Source: JASLDZ01 sp964242625
GTDB lineage: Bacteria > Pseudomonadota > Alphaproteobacteria > Caulobacterales > Caulobacteraceae
Reading direction: 5' to 3'
NCBI GenBank assembly: GCA_964242625.1
Contig: CAXTAO010000002.1
Location: 165,130-229,129 of the forward strand
Length of the DNA: 64,000 bases
How positions within the stretch are numbered: position 1 is the stretch's first letter; every line of letters starts with the position of its first letter. A program made the translations under genes and the position numbers. Under the pieces are notes generated by a model. It did no database searches and was not told where the DNA came from. It saw only the letters and a program-made list of their open reading frames with translations. Of the stretch, positions 51,701 through 58,499 are shown in pieces.

Positions 51701-52561
51701 TCAGCCTGCGGCGTCGAGCCCGAGGTCGAGCACAGGCGCCGAATGGGTCAGGGCGCCGACCGACACCCCGTCCACCCCCGTCTCGGCGACGGCGCGCACC
51801 GTCTGCAGCGTCACGCCGCCCGAGGCTTCCAGCCGCACGCGCCCGCCCACCCGCCGCACCGCTTCGCGCAGGTCGGGGTGGGAGAAGTTGTCGAGCATGA
51901 TCACCGCGGGCTCGCCGCCCAACGCGTCGTCGAGCTGGTGCAGCCCGTCGATCTCGACCTCGATGGGGGTGAGCCAGCCCGCCGCGGCGCGCGCGCGGTC
52001 GAGCGCCTCCCGCACCCCCCCGCACGCCGCGACGTGGTTGTCCTTGATGAGGATGGCGTCGTCGACGCCGAAGCGGTGGTTCACCCCGCCGCCGCAGCGC
52101 ACCGCGTACTTCTCCAGCGCGCGCAGGCCCGGGGTCGTCTTGCGGGTGTCGACGATGGCGGCCCCCGTGCCCGCAACCGCCTGCACATAGGCGCGCGTCA
52201 GCGTCGCGATCCCGCAGAGGCGCCCCACGAGGTTGAGCGCCGCGCGCTCGGCCGAGAGTACCGCCCGGGCGTTCCCCGCGACCCGCGCGAGGACGCCGCC
52301 CGCCTCCACGTCCGCGCCGTCGGGCGCGACCACCTCGAACCGGGCGCTAGGGTCGATGGCGCGGAGCGCGAGCCGCGCGCAGTCCAGGCCCGCCACCCGG
52401 CCTGGGCGGCGGGCGGCGATCACGCCCTCGAACACCGCATCCGCGTCGATCAGCGAGGCGGTGAGGTCGCCAGCGCGCCCGAGATCCTCGCGCAGCGCGG
52501 CCTCCACCACGGGGGCGAGCAGCAGATCGGGCGGAGGCTGGAGGTCGCGAGCGGGGTTCAC
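51701..52561 (-). CDS. nadC: Nicotinate-nucleotide pyrophosphorylase (quinolinate phosphoribosyltransferase)
   Basis: NadC joins quinolinate with PRPP, giving nicotinate mononucleotide and CO2. The 286 residues contain DTRKTTPGLRALEKYAVRCGGG, the family signature, IKDNHVAACGG, and the barrel strands IEVEIDGLHQL, IMLDNFSHPDL and RLEASGGVTLQTV, which bind phosphate. It starts at GTG 52561 overlapping the nadB stop (GTGA), as last gene of nadA-macrodomain-nadB-nadC. Length is normal for the family. Confidence 0.96.
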   Translation of the reverse strand: MNPARDLQPPPDLLLAPVVEAALREDLGRAGDLTASLIDADAVFEGVIAARRPGRVAGLDCARLALRAIDPSARFEVVAPDGADVEAGGVLARVAGNARAVLSAERAALNLVGRLCGIATLTRAYVQAVAGTGAAIVDTRKTTPGLRALEKYAVRCGGGVNHRFGVDDAILIKDNHVAACGGVREALDRARAAAGWLTPIEVEIDGLHQLDDALGGEPAVIMLDNFSHPDLREAVRRVGGRVRLEASGGVTLQTVRAVAETGVDGVSVGALTHSAPVLDLGLDAAG

Positions 52562-54084
52562 GCCGCCGCCCGCGCGTCGCCCGAAGCGGCGTCCAGCGTC
52601 AACCGGGTGTGCGCCGCGACCGGGTCGGTCTGCGGGTAGTCCGCTCGCCAATGCGCACCCCGGCTCTCGCGCCGCGCCAGGGCCCCGCGCGTGATCAGCC
52701 GCGCGGCGGCGAGCGCCGGCCCGAGCCCGCAACGCCGTTCCGCAGCGTCGAGGATCCGGTCCAGTTCGGCCAGCCCCGTCCCGTCGCGCACCACCCCGGC
52801 ATGGAGGCTCATAGCGAGGCGGAGCGCCTGCAGCTCGAACGCCGGCAAGTCGGGCGCAGCGGCGGCCGGGGCGACCGCCCCGCGGAGCCGCCGGGCGCCC
52901 GCCGCCGAGCGACCGGCCCGCGCGCCGAAGATCAGCGCCTCCAGAAGGCTGTTGGACGCCAACCGGTTGGCCCCGTGCACGCCCGAGCCCGCGCACTCGC
53001 CCGCAGCCCACAGCCCCTCCAGCGAGGTCGCGCCGTCGCCGTCCGTCTCCACCCCGCCCATGTGGTAGTGGGCCGCCGGTGCGATGGGGATAGGGGCCGT
53101 GCGGGGGTCCAGCCCCGCGCCTATGCAGGCGGCGAACACCGTGGGGAAGTGGCGGGGAAAGGCGTCGCCCACCGCCTCGCGCGCGTCGAGGAAGACGCCA
53201 CGCCCGGCGCCGCGCTCGGCGTGGATGGCGCGCGCCACCACGTCGCGCGGCGCGAGTTCGCCCCGGAGATCGTAGTCGCCCATGAAGGCGCGGCCGTCGC
53301 CGTTCACCAGCCGCGCGCCTTCACCGCGGAGCGCCTCGGTGGCCAGCGGGGCGGGGTCGGCGCCGATGTCGATGGCCGTGGGGTGGAACTGCACAAACTC
53401 GGGGTCGAGGATCACCGCCCCTGCAAGGGCCGCCAGACCCAGCCCCTCCCCACGCACGGCCGCCGGGTCCGTGGTCTGGGCGTAGAGCCCGCCCACCCCG
53501 CCGGTGGCGAGCACCAGCGCGGGCGCGAGCACCTCCACCAGGCGCCCATCGCGCTCGATCAAGGCCCCGCGCACCCGGCCGGCGCCGTCCTGCAGGAGCC
53601 GTCGGGCCCGAGCGCCGGTCCACACGGCGATGGAAGGCGAGGCCAGCACGGCGGCGCCCACCGCCCGCATGATCTCTCGTCCGGCGCTGTCGCCGCCGAC
53701 CCGGGCGACGCGCGCGCGGCCGTGGGCCGCCTCGAGGCTCTGCACGAAGCCGCCCTGCGCATCGCGGTCGAACGGCGCGCCCATCGCGGCCAGCGCACGC
53801 ACCGCGTCGGGACCGGCCTCTGTCAGGGCGCGTGCGGTGGCGGGGTCGACCAGTCCCGCGCCGGCCGCCTCGGTGTCGGCGGCGTGCAGGGCCGGGCTGT
53901 CGTCGGCGCCGAGGGCGACCGCCACCCCGCCCTGCGCCCAGGCGGAGGCGCAGCCCTCGCCCAGGGGCGCGGGCGAGATCACGAGCGCGCGGCGTGGCGC
54001 GGCGGCCAGGGCGGCGGAGAGCCCCGCGAGCCCCGCCCCCAGAACCAGCACGCCGTCGTACTCGATCCGCTCCCGAGACGTCAC
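52558..54084 (-). CDS. nadB: L-aspartate oxidase
   Basis: NadB oxidises L-aspartate to iminoaspartate for quinolinate synthesis. The 508 residues show an FAD fold at the start (GVLVLGAGLAGLSAALAA), GCASAWAQGGVAVALGADDS, an active-site FVQFHPTAIDIG, APAAHYHMGGVETDGDG and GLWAAGECAGSGVHGANRLA. These match the fumarate reductase/aspartate oxidase family and the NadB active site. The ATG overlaps the macrodomain gene stop (ATGA), and its own stop overlaps the nadC start. Confidence 0.96.
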   Translation of the reverse strand: MTSRERIEYDGVLVLGAGLAGLSAALAAAPRRALVISPAPLGEGCASAWAQGGVAVALGADDSPALHAADTEAAGAGLVDPATARALTEAGPDAVRALAAMGAPFDRDAQGGFVQSLEAAHGRARVARVGGDSAGREIMRAVGAAVLASPSIAVWTGARARRLLQDGAGRVRGALIERDGRLVEVLAPALVLATGGVGGLYAQTTDPAAVRGEGLGLAALAGAVILDPEFVQFHPTAIDIGADPAPLATEALRGEGARLVNGDGRAFMGDYDLRGELAPRDVVARAIHAERGAGRGVFLDAREAVGDAFPRHFPTVFAACIGAGLDPRTAPIPIAPAAHYHMGGVETDGDGATSLEGLWAAGECAGSGVHGANRLASNSLLEALIFGARAGRSAAGARRLRGAVAPAAAAPDLPAFELQALRLAMSLHAGVVRDGTGLAELDRILDAAERRCGLGPALAAARLITRGALARRESRGAHWRADYPQTDPVAAHTRLTLDAASGDARAAA

Positions 54085-54602
54085 CGCAGGTGCTCCAGGG
54101 CGTGGCGGCAGAGGGCGGCGGAGGCGTCGTTGAAGGCGCAGAAGACCACCCGCTCGAGCGTGCGGTCGCGTTGGAGGAAGCGTTGCACCTCCGCGGCCGA
54201 GACGTCGGCGGCGTCGGCGGCGGGGTAGCCGTAGACTCCCGTGGAGATGGCGGGGAAGGCGACGCTCGCCAGCCCGTTCTCCACCGCGACCTCCAGCGAG
54301 CGCCGGTAGGCGGAGGCGAGGAGCGCCGCCTCGCCGTGGCCGCCGCCACGCCAGCGAGGCCCCACCGCGTGGATGATGAAGCGCGCGGGCAGGCGGAAGC
54401 CAGGCGTGATCTTAGCGTCGCCGGTGGCGCAACCCCCCAGCGCCGCGCAGGCGGCGTGGAGGTCGCGCGCGCCCGCCGCGCGGTGGATCGCGCCGTCCAC
54501 CCCGCCGCCTCCCGCCAGCGCCTCGTTGGCGGCGTTCACGATCGCGTCCACGTCGAGGGTGGTGATGTCCTCGACCACGACCTCGATGCGGGCGTCGGCC
54601 AT
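54081..54602 (-). CDS. Macrodomain protein, O-acetyl-ADP-ribose deacetylase-like
   Basis: A 173-residue single macrodomain. DITTLDVDAIVNAANEALAG and GGGVDGAIHRAAGARDLHAA carry the Asn and Gly-rich loop that grip ADP-ribose; FIIHAVGPRW and VAFPAISTGVYGYPAADAAD form the phosphate loop. This fits the MacroD/YmdB class, which removes ADP-ribose or acetyl groups from ADP-ribosyl compounds, products of NAD consumption. Its place between nadA (five-base gap) and nadB (ATGA overlap) is striking: a salvage or housekeeping role in NAD turnover is a reasonable inference. Confidence 0.92.
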   Translation of the reverse strand: MADARIEVVVEDITTLDVDAIVNAANEALAGGGGVDGAIHRAAGARDLHAACAALGGCATGDAKITPGFRLPARFIIHAVGPRWRGGGHGEAALLASAYRRSLEVAVENGLASVAFPAISTGVYGYPAADAADVSAAEVQRFLQRDRTLERVVFCAFNDASAALCRHALEHLR

Positions 54603-54607
54603 GGCCG

Positions 54608-55717
54608 TCAGATCAGCTCGACGTCGACGTGATGTCGCGCCTTGACCATGTCGTACCGCGCCGGGACGGCGGGCGGCGGCAGGTCGACCATGCGCTGCAC
54701 CGCCGCGCGCGCGCGCGCGGCGATCGCGAGGTCGACGGTCACCTCGAAGCGGTCGTGCAAGAGGCAGTCGCGGATGTTTTCCAGCGTGATGCGCTTCATG
54801 TGCGGGCACAGGTTGCACGGGCGCACGAACTGCACGTCCGGCGCGTCGGCGGCGACGTTGTCGGCCATGGAGCACTCGGTGATCAGCACCACCTGCCGCG
54901 GCCGCCGTGTCAGCACGTAATCGTTCATGGCGGCGGTGGAGCCGGCGAAATCGCTCAGCTCGATCACCTCGGCCGGGCACTCGGGGTGCGCCAGGATCTC
55001 CGCGTCGGGATAGCTCTCGCGCAGATCGGCGATGTCGGCGGCGGTGAAGCGCTCGTGCACCTCGCAGCGCCCGCGCCAGGCGATGATCTTCACCTCCGTC
55101 TGTCGCGCGACGTTCCTGGCCAGGAACTCGTCGGGGATCAGGATCACGCGATCGACGCCCCACTCGCGCGCGGCGGCCTCGACCACCTGCACGGCGTTGG
55201 CGCTCGTGCAGCAGATGTCGGTCTCCGACTTCACCTCGGCGGTGGTGTTGACGTAGGTGACGACCGGCACGCCCGGGTGGCGCGCCTTGATCAGGCGCAC
55301 GTCGGCCCCGGTGATCGAGGACGCCAGCGAACAGCCCGCGCGCAGGTCGGGGATCAGCACGCGCTTTTCGGGGCTGAGCACCTTGGAGGTCTCGGCCATG
55401 AAGTGCACGCCCGCCTGCACGATCACCGGCGCGTCCGCGCGCTGCGCCTCCTTGGCCAGCGCCAGGCTGTCGCCCACGAAGTCGCCGACGCCGTGGAAGA
55501 TCTCGGGCGTCATGTAGTTGTGGGCGAGGATCACCGCGCCGCGCGCGCGCTTCAGCGCGTTGATCTCGGCGATCAGGGGCGCCTGCAGCCGCCACTCCAG
55601 CGGCGAGACGAGGTCGCCCAGCCGCTCGCGCACAGACGCCGTCTCGCGCTCCACCGCCGGGCTCCAATCGACGACCGGAGCGGGGGAGGCGAGGGCGGCG
55701 AAACCGTCGGCGGGCAT
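54608..55717 (-). CDS. nadA: Quinolinate synthase
   Basis: NadA condenses iminoaspartate with dihydroxyacetone phosphate to quinolinate, using a 4Fe-4S cluster. The 369 residues contain AVILAHNYMTPEIFHGVGDF, the three cluster cysteines in RAGCSLASS, DICCTSANAV and RPCNLCPHMK, and MAETSKVLSPEKRVLIPD. ATG 55717 is preferred over ATG 55750 because CGGAG lies nine bases upstream and the earlier codon falls within an operator site. It is the first gene of the NAD operon, preceded by paired inverted repeats. Confidence 0.96.
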   Translation of the reverse strand: MPADGFAALASPAPVVDWSPAVERETASVRERLGDLVSPLEWRLQAPLIAEINALKRARGAVILAHNYMTPEIFHGVGDFVGDSLALAKEAQRADAPVIVQAGVHFMAETSKVLSPEKRVLIPDLRAGCSLASSITGADVRLIKARHPGVPVVTYVNTTAEVKSETDICCTSANAVQVVEAAAREWGVDRVILIPDEFLARNVARQTEVKIIAWRGRCEVHERFTAADIADLRESYPDAEILAHPECPAEVIELSDFAGSTAAMNDYVLTRRPRQVVLITECSMADNVAADAPDVQFVRPCNLCPHMKRITLENIRDCLLHDRFEVTVDLAIAARARAAVQRMVDLPPPAVPARYDMVKARHHVDVELI

Positions 55718-55730
55718 GCTCGAAAGCTCC

Positions 55731-55753
55731 GATGTGCTCGAAATGAGCATTTC
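55731..55753. promoter_or_regulatory. nadA operator-like inverted repeat, proximal copy
   Basis: An imperfect 8-7-8 inverted repeat (GATGTGCT, seven bases, AGCATTTC; six of eight positions pair) 13 bases upstream of the nadA ATG. It shares spacing and the ATGAGCAT core with the distal copy. A repressor sensing NAD status is the likely ligand of both sites. Confidence 0.5.
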
Positions 55754-55793
55754 CGGGAACCGGGGCGGAGCCTCGGAGAACAGAGACCGCCGA

Positions 55794-55816
55794 CTTATGC
55801 TTCCCATGAGCATAAG
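55794..55816. promoter_or_regulatory. nadA operator-like inverted repeat, distal copy
   Basis: A perfect inverted repeat CTTATGCT, seven bases, AGCATAAG, 63 bases from the proximal copy, close to six helical turns, so both lie on the same DNA face. In alphaproteobacteria NAD genes can be controlled by NadQ or NrtR-type regulators; I cannot say which binds here, and no candidate regulator gene is in the window. Confidence 0.6.
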
Positions 55817-55845
55817 CTGTCGCGAACATAGGGCCGAGCCGCCGG

Positions 55846-55875
55846 GGGGGCAAGGCGCCGGCGGCGCCCGCCCCC
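55846..55875 (-). terminator. GC-rich hairpin after the 131-residue protein gene
   Basis: Inner arms GGCGCC and GGCGCC around a three-base loop, with flanking GGGGG and CCCCC able to extend the stem across a small internal loop. It lies between the stop of the minus-strand gene at 55899 and the nadA promoter, where a terminator would be expected. There is no T run. Confidence 0.35.
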
Positions 55876-55898
55876 TCACATCGGCGCGATCGGTCGGG

Positions 55899-56294
55899 TC
55901 AGTCGCCCTTGGACGGCGGCTTGATATCGGAAGTGTACACCACCGTGCGCAGCACGCGCGCGCCCTGGGCCTGGGGATAGGCTTTGAAGCGCACGCGCTC
56001 GCCCTCCTTTACGACGACTTGCACGCTCTGCACCGCTTGGAGGTGCTGGTGGTGGTCGCTGTTGATCGGACCGTCCTGGGCGCGGGCGGTCTCGCCGCCG
56101 ACCTCGATCACCGCGTCGAGGGTGGAGCCGCCCGCCGCGGCGACCGCGACGGTCGCGATCACCAGGCGCACGGTGGCGGTGGTGTCGCGCTCGAGGAAGC
56201 TCTCCGTCCCGTTCACGCCCGCCGACACCTGCACCGCGCCCGAGGGCAGGTCGATAAAACCTTCGTCGGACTCGTTGAGCTTGTCGTGGGCCAT
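55899..56294 (-). CDS. Hypothetical protein, beta-rich, unknown
   Basis: A 131-residue protein without signal peptide or membrane helix. The middle contains ATVRLVIATVAVAAAGGSTL and DAVIEVGGETARAQDGPINS, and the end SVQVVVKEGERVRFKAYPQ; the alternation of hydrophobic and small residues suggests beta strands. ATG 56294 has CGGAGT about nine bases upstream. I do not recognise a family, and neighbours (nadA operon; GNAT gene) give no hint. Confidence 0.6.
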   Translation of the reverse strand: MAHDKLNESDEGFIDLPSGAVQVSAGVNGTESFLERDTTATVRLVIATVAVAAAGGSTLDAVIEVGGETARAQDGPINSDHHQHLQAVQSVQVVVKEGERVRFKAYPQAQGARVLRTVVYTSDIKPPSKGD

Positions 56295-56362
56295 GACCGT
56301 ACTCCGTGGAAGGCTGTCGGAACGCGCCGGCTCCCCGGCGGCTCCGCCCCGCGCGCCGGGCG

Positions 56363-56653
56363 TCAGGCGAGGAGGTCGGCGTGCCGCGGGTGGCGGCGGA
56401 TGTAGGCGGCGGCGTACGGGCAGGTGGGCCGCACGCTCAGCCCCTCGGCGCGGGCGTGGGCCAGCACGCCCTCCATCAGCCGCCCGGCCGCGCCGCGTCC
56501 GCGCAGGGCGGGGTCGGCGAAGACGTGCGGGATCTCGAGCACGCCCGCCTGGAGGCGGTAGTCGGCGTAGGCCAGCCGCCCGTCCTCCTCCAGTTCGAAG
56601 CGGCGGCGGGCGGCGTCGTCTCGCACGCCGCCCCCGCTGGGGGCCCCGCTCAC
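56363..56653 (-). CDS. YjdJ-like GNAT N-acetyltransferase
   Basis: A 96-residue minimal GNAT of the GCN5-related YjdJ type. RRRFELEEDGRLAYADYRLQ, VLEIPHVFADPALRGRGAAG, with the RGRGAAG acetyl-CoA loop, and VRPTCPYAAAYIRRHPRHADLL match the family, which lacks the first helices of classical GNATs. Substrate unknown. It starts at GTG overlapping the stop of the DUF4870 gene (GTGA), so the two are coupled. Confidence 0.88.
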   Translation of the reverse strand: MSGAPSGGGVRDDAARRRFELEEDGRLAYADYRLQAGVLEIPHVFADPALRGRGAAGRLMEGVLAHARAEGLSVRPTCPYAAAYIRRHPRHADLLA

Positions 56654-57081
56654 GCCAGCCAGGTCCGCGGGTCGGGGTAGGGCTGGCCCTGGGCGGCGCG
56701 CACCATGCCCAGGATGCAGCGCACCGCGAACCAGACGGTGACGCCCGCGCCCAAGAGGCCCGCCAGCATGAAGAGCGGCAGCCCGACCCCGCCCATGATC
56801 ATCAGCGGCACGCCGGCGATCGCCAGCACGCAGGCGAGTGCGAGCGCGATCAGCGCCAGCCAGAAGGTGTTGATCAGGAAGATGTAGTGGCTGCGCGCGC
56901 GCGGCCCTGCGTCGCCCCGGAGAACATAGGCCAGGATCAGCCCGGCCAGGCAGGCCAGCCCGCCCGTCACCATGCCGATCAGGTACAGGGCGTAGCAGAC
57001 CACCGGCAAGGTGAGGGTGTCGTCCGAATAGGCGGGCGGCGGCGGGCTGCGCGGCGAGGTGTCGAAGGAAGCGTCGGTCAT
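56650..57081 (-). CDS. DUF4870-type membrane protein
   Basis: A 143-residue membrane protein with three hydrophobic helices (VVCYALYLIGMVTGGLACLA, LINTFWLALIALALACVLA, LFMLAGLLGAGVTVWFAVRC) and the conserved end MVRAAQGQPYPDPRTWLA, as in Tic20/DUF4870-like proteins. Cytosolic N-terminus is Pro/Ser-rich. ATG 57081 gives the first helix at residue 25; the ORF further upstream is unrelated. Function unknown. It is coupled to the downstream GNAT gene. Confidence 0.8.
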   Translation of the reverse strand: MTDASFDTSPRSPPPPAYSDDTLTLPVVCYALYLIGMVTGGLACLAGLILAYVLRGDAGPRARSHYIFLINTFWLALIALALACVLAIAGVPLMIMGGVGLPLFMLAGLLGAGVTVWFAVRCILGMVRAAQGQPYPDPRTWLA

Positions 57082-57151
57082 GGTGTCCTGTCCAACGAAG
57101 GAACGCTCCGAAAGTCGCACGCCGCGAGCGACGTTGCGAGTTAAGCTTGCG

Positions 57152-57547
57152 TCATCCGCGTGACAGCCAGACCTCAACGCCCGCCGCCTGCGCGCCCGCC
57201 AACGCCTCCGGCTTCTCCACCCGCACGCGCACGCGCAGAGCGGCGGTGTTGCGCAGCACCGCGGCCGCGAGGTCGTCGGCATAGCTCTCAACAAGCTCGA
57301 TGTGCCCGCGGTCGGCCAGAGCCAGGGCGAGCGCGCGCAGGGTCTCGTAGTTCAGAGTGTCGGACATGCCCGTGACCGGCCCGGGCGCGAGTTCGGCCTC
57401 GACGTCGACCCGCAGCGGCTGGACGCGGCCGCGCTCGTGGGGATGGACGCCGATCTCGGCCTCCAGTTCGAGCCCGCGCATGAACACGCTCAAGCGCTCG
57501 TGGCGCGGCGGCGCCCAGGGGCGCGGCGGGGCGGCGACGGCGGTCAT
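57152..57547 (-). CDS. folB: Dihydroneopterin aldolase
   Basis: FolB cleaves dihydroneopterin to 6-hydroxymethyl-dihydropterin in folate synthesis. The 131 residues contain VFMRGLELEAEIGVHPHERG, TLNYETLRALALALADRGHI, and VRVRVEKPEALAGAQAAGV, with the Glu and Lys (E-K-P) that form the active site. An Ala/Pro-rich 20-residue lead precedes the fold. Its ATG overlaps the SDR gene stop (ATGA), so it is translated with a FolM-like reductase; other folate genes are elsewhere. Confidence 0.92.
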   Translation of the reverse strand: MTAVAAPPRPWAPPRHERLSVFMRGLELEAEIGVHPHERGRVQPLRVDVEAELAPGPVTGMSDTLNYETLRALALALADRGHIELVESYADDLAAAVLRNTAALRVRVRVEKPEALAGAQAAGVEVWLSRG

Positions 57548-58323
57548 GCGGGATCGTCGGCGACGTCGGGCGTGCGCCAGCCGAGGTGCTGGCCGGCGTC
57601 CACCGCGATCATCTGCCCCGTCACCGCCCGCGCGCCGACGAGATAGCGCAGCGCCCCTGCGAGGTCGTCGGGCTCGACGCGCCGCTCCAGCAGCACTCCG
57701 GCCGCCTCCTGCGCGAAGCCCTGGGCGTCCTGGTGGACGGAGGCGAGCGTCGGCCCGGGCCCGATCCCGTTGACGCGCACGCGCGGCGCGAGCGCCTGGG
57801 CGGCGGTGCGCGTGGCGGTCCACAGGGCGGACTTCGACAACGTGTAGGAGAAGAAGCGCGGGTCGGGCCGCAGCACGCGCTGGTCCAGGAGGTTGACGCA
57901 TAGCGCCTCGCCGTCGGGCAGGCCGGCGTCGACCTGGGCGGCGAAGCTCTGCAGCAGGAACACGGGCGCGCGCAGGTTGGCCGACATGTGCGCCTCCCAC
58001 AGCTCGGGCGTGAGCGCAGGGAGGCGGTCGTCGTCGAAGCGCGAGGCGTTGTTGACGAGGAGGCTCAAGGGGCCGAGCTCCGCGCGGGCCTCCGCGACCA
58101 CGCGGGCGGGGGCGTCGGGATCGGCGAGGTCGGCCTGCACCCGCACCGCGCGGCGGCCCAGCGCCTCGATCTCGTGGCAGGCGGCTTCAGCCTCGTCGCG
58201 GTCGCCCCGGTGGTGCACGGCGACGTCGTAGCCGAGCCGCGCGCACTCCAGCGCGAGCCGACGGCCTATGCGCCGGGCCGCGCCGGTGACGAGCGCCGCG
58301 CCCTGCGTCGCGGGCGGGGGCAC
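57544..58323 (-). CDS. SDR oxidoreductase, probable FolM/pteridine-reductase type
   Basis: A 259-residue short-chain dehydrogenase starting at GTG. AALVTGAARRIGRRLALECA gives the TGxxxRIG motif typical of pteridine reductases and FolM; VAVHHRGDRDEAEAAC follows. The catalytic Ser-Tyr-Lys comprises FFSYTLSKSALWTATR (YxxxK), with LLVNNASRFDDD (NNAS). Coupling to folB supports a role in dihydrofolate or dihydropterin reduction. A general SDR remains possible. It lies eight bases after the small membrane protein gene. Confidence 0.82.
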   Translation of the reverse strand: MPPPATQGAALVTGAARRIGRRLALECARLGYDVAVHHRGDRDEAEAACHEIEALGRRAVRVQADLADPDAPARVVAEARAELGPLSLLVNNASRFDDDRLPALTPELWEAHMSANLRAPVFLLQSFAAQVDAGLPDGEALCVNLLDQRVLRPDPRFFSYTLSKSALWTATRTAAQALAPRVRVNGIGPGPTLASVHQDAQGFAQEAAGVLLERRVEPDDLAGALRYLVGARAVTGQMIAVDAGQHLGWRTPDVADDPA

Positions 58324-58330
58324 GCGCGCC

Positions 58331-58423
58331 TCAGTCGAAGCGGTGGAACTCGAAGAAGTTGATCGCCGCGATGGCGACCACGAACAGGAGGATCGGGAGG
58401 AGGGCGGCCATGCGCGTCCGCAT
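58331..58423 (-). CDS. Single-span mini-protein
   Basis: A 30-residue protein, MRTRMAALLPILLFVVAIAA then INFFEFHRFD: a positively charged N-terminus, one membrane helix and a short polar tail. It is too short for standard gene calls but lies eight bases before the GTG of the SDR gene in the same strand, in the promoter-proximal slot, and similar mini-proteins with NFFEF-like ends are known to me in related genomes (unverified). It may be an inner-membrane regulator or simply spurious. Confidence 0.55.
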   Translation of the reverse strand: MRTRMAALLPILLFVVAIAAINFFEFHRFD

Positions 58424-58499
58424 ACGTCCGGCGGCGCGCGGCTTCAAGCCGGGCGGCGACGCTGGAGCGGGCGGGGCGGCCTCGACTATATGCACGGCG

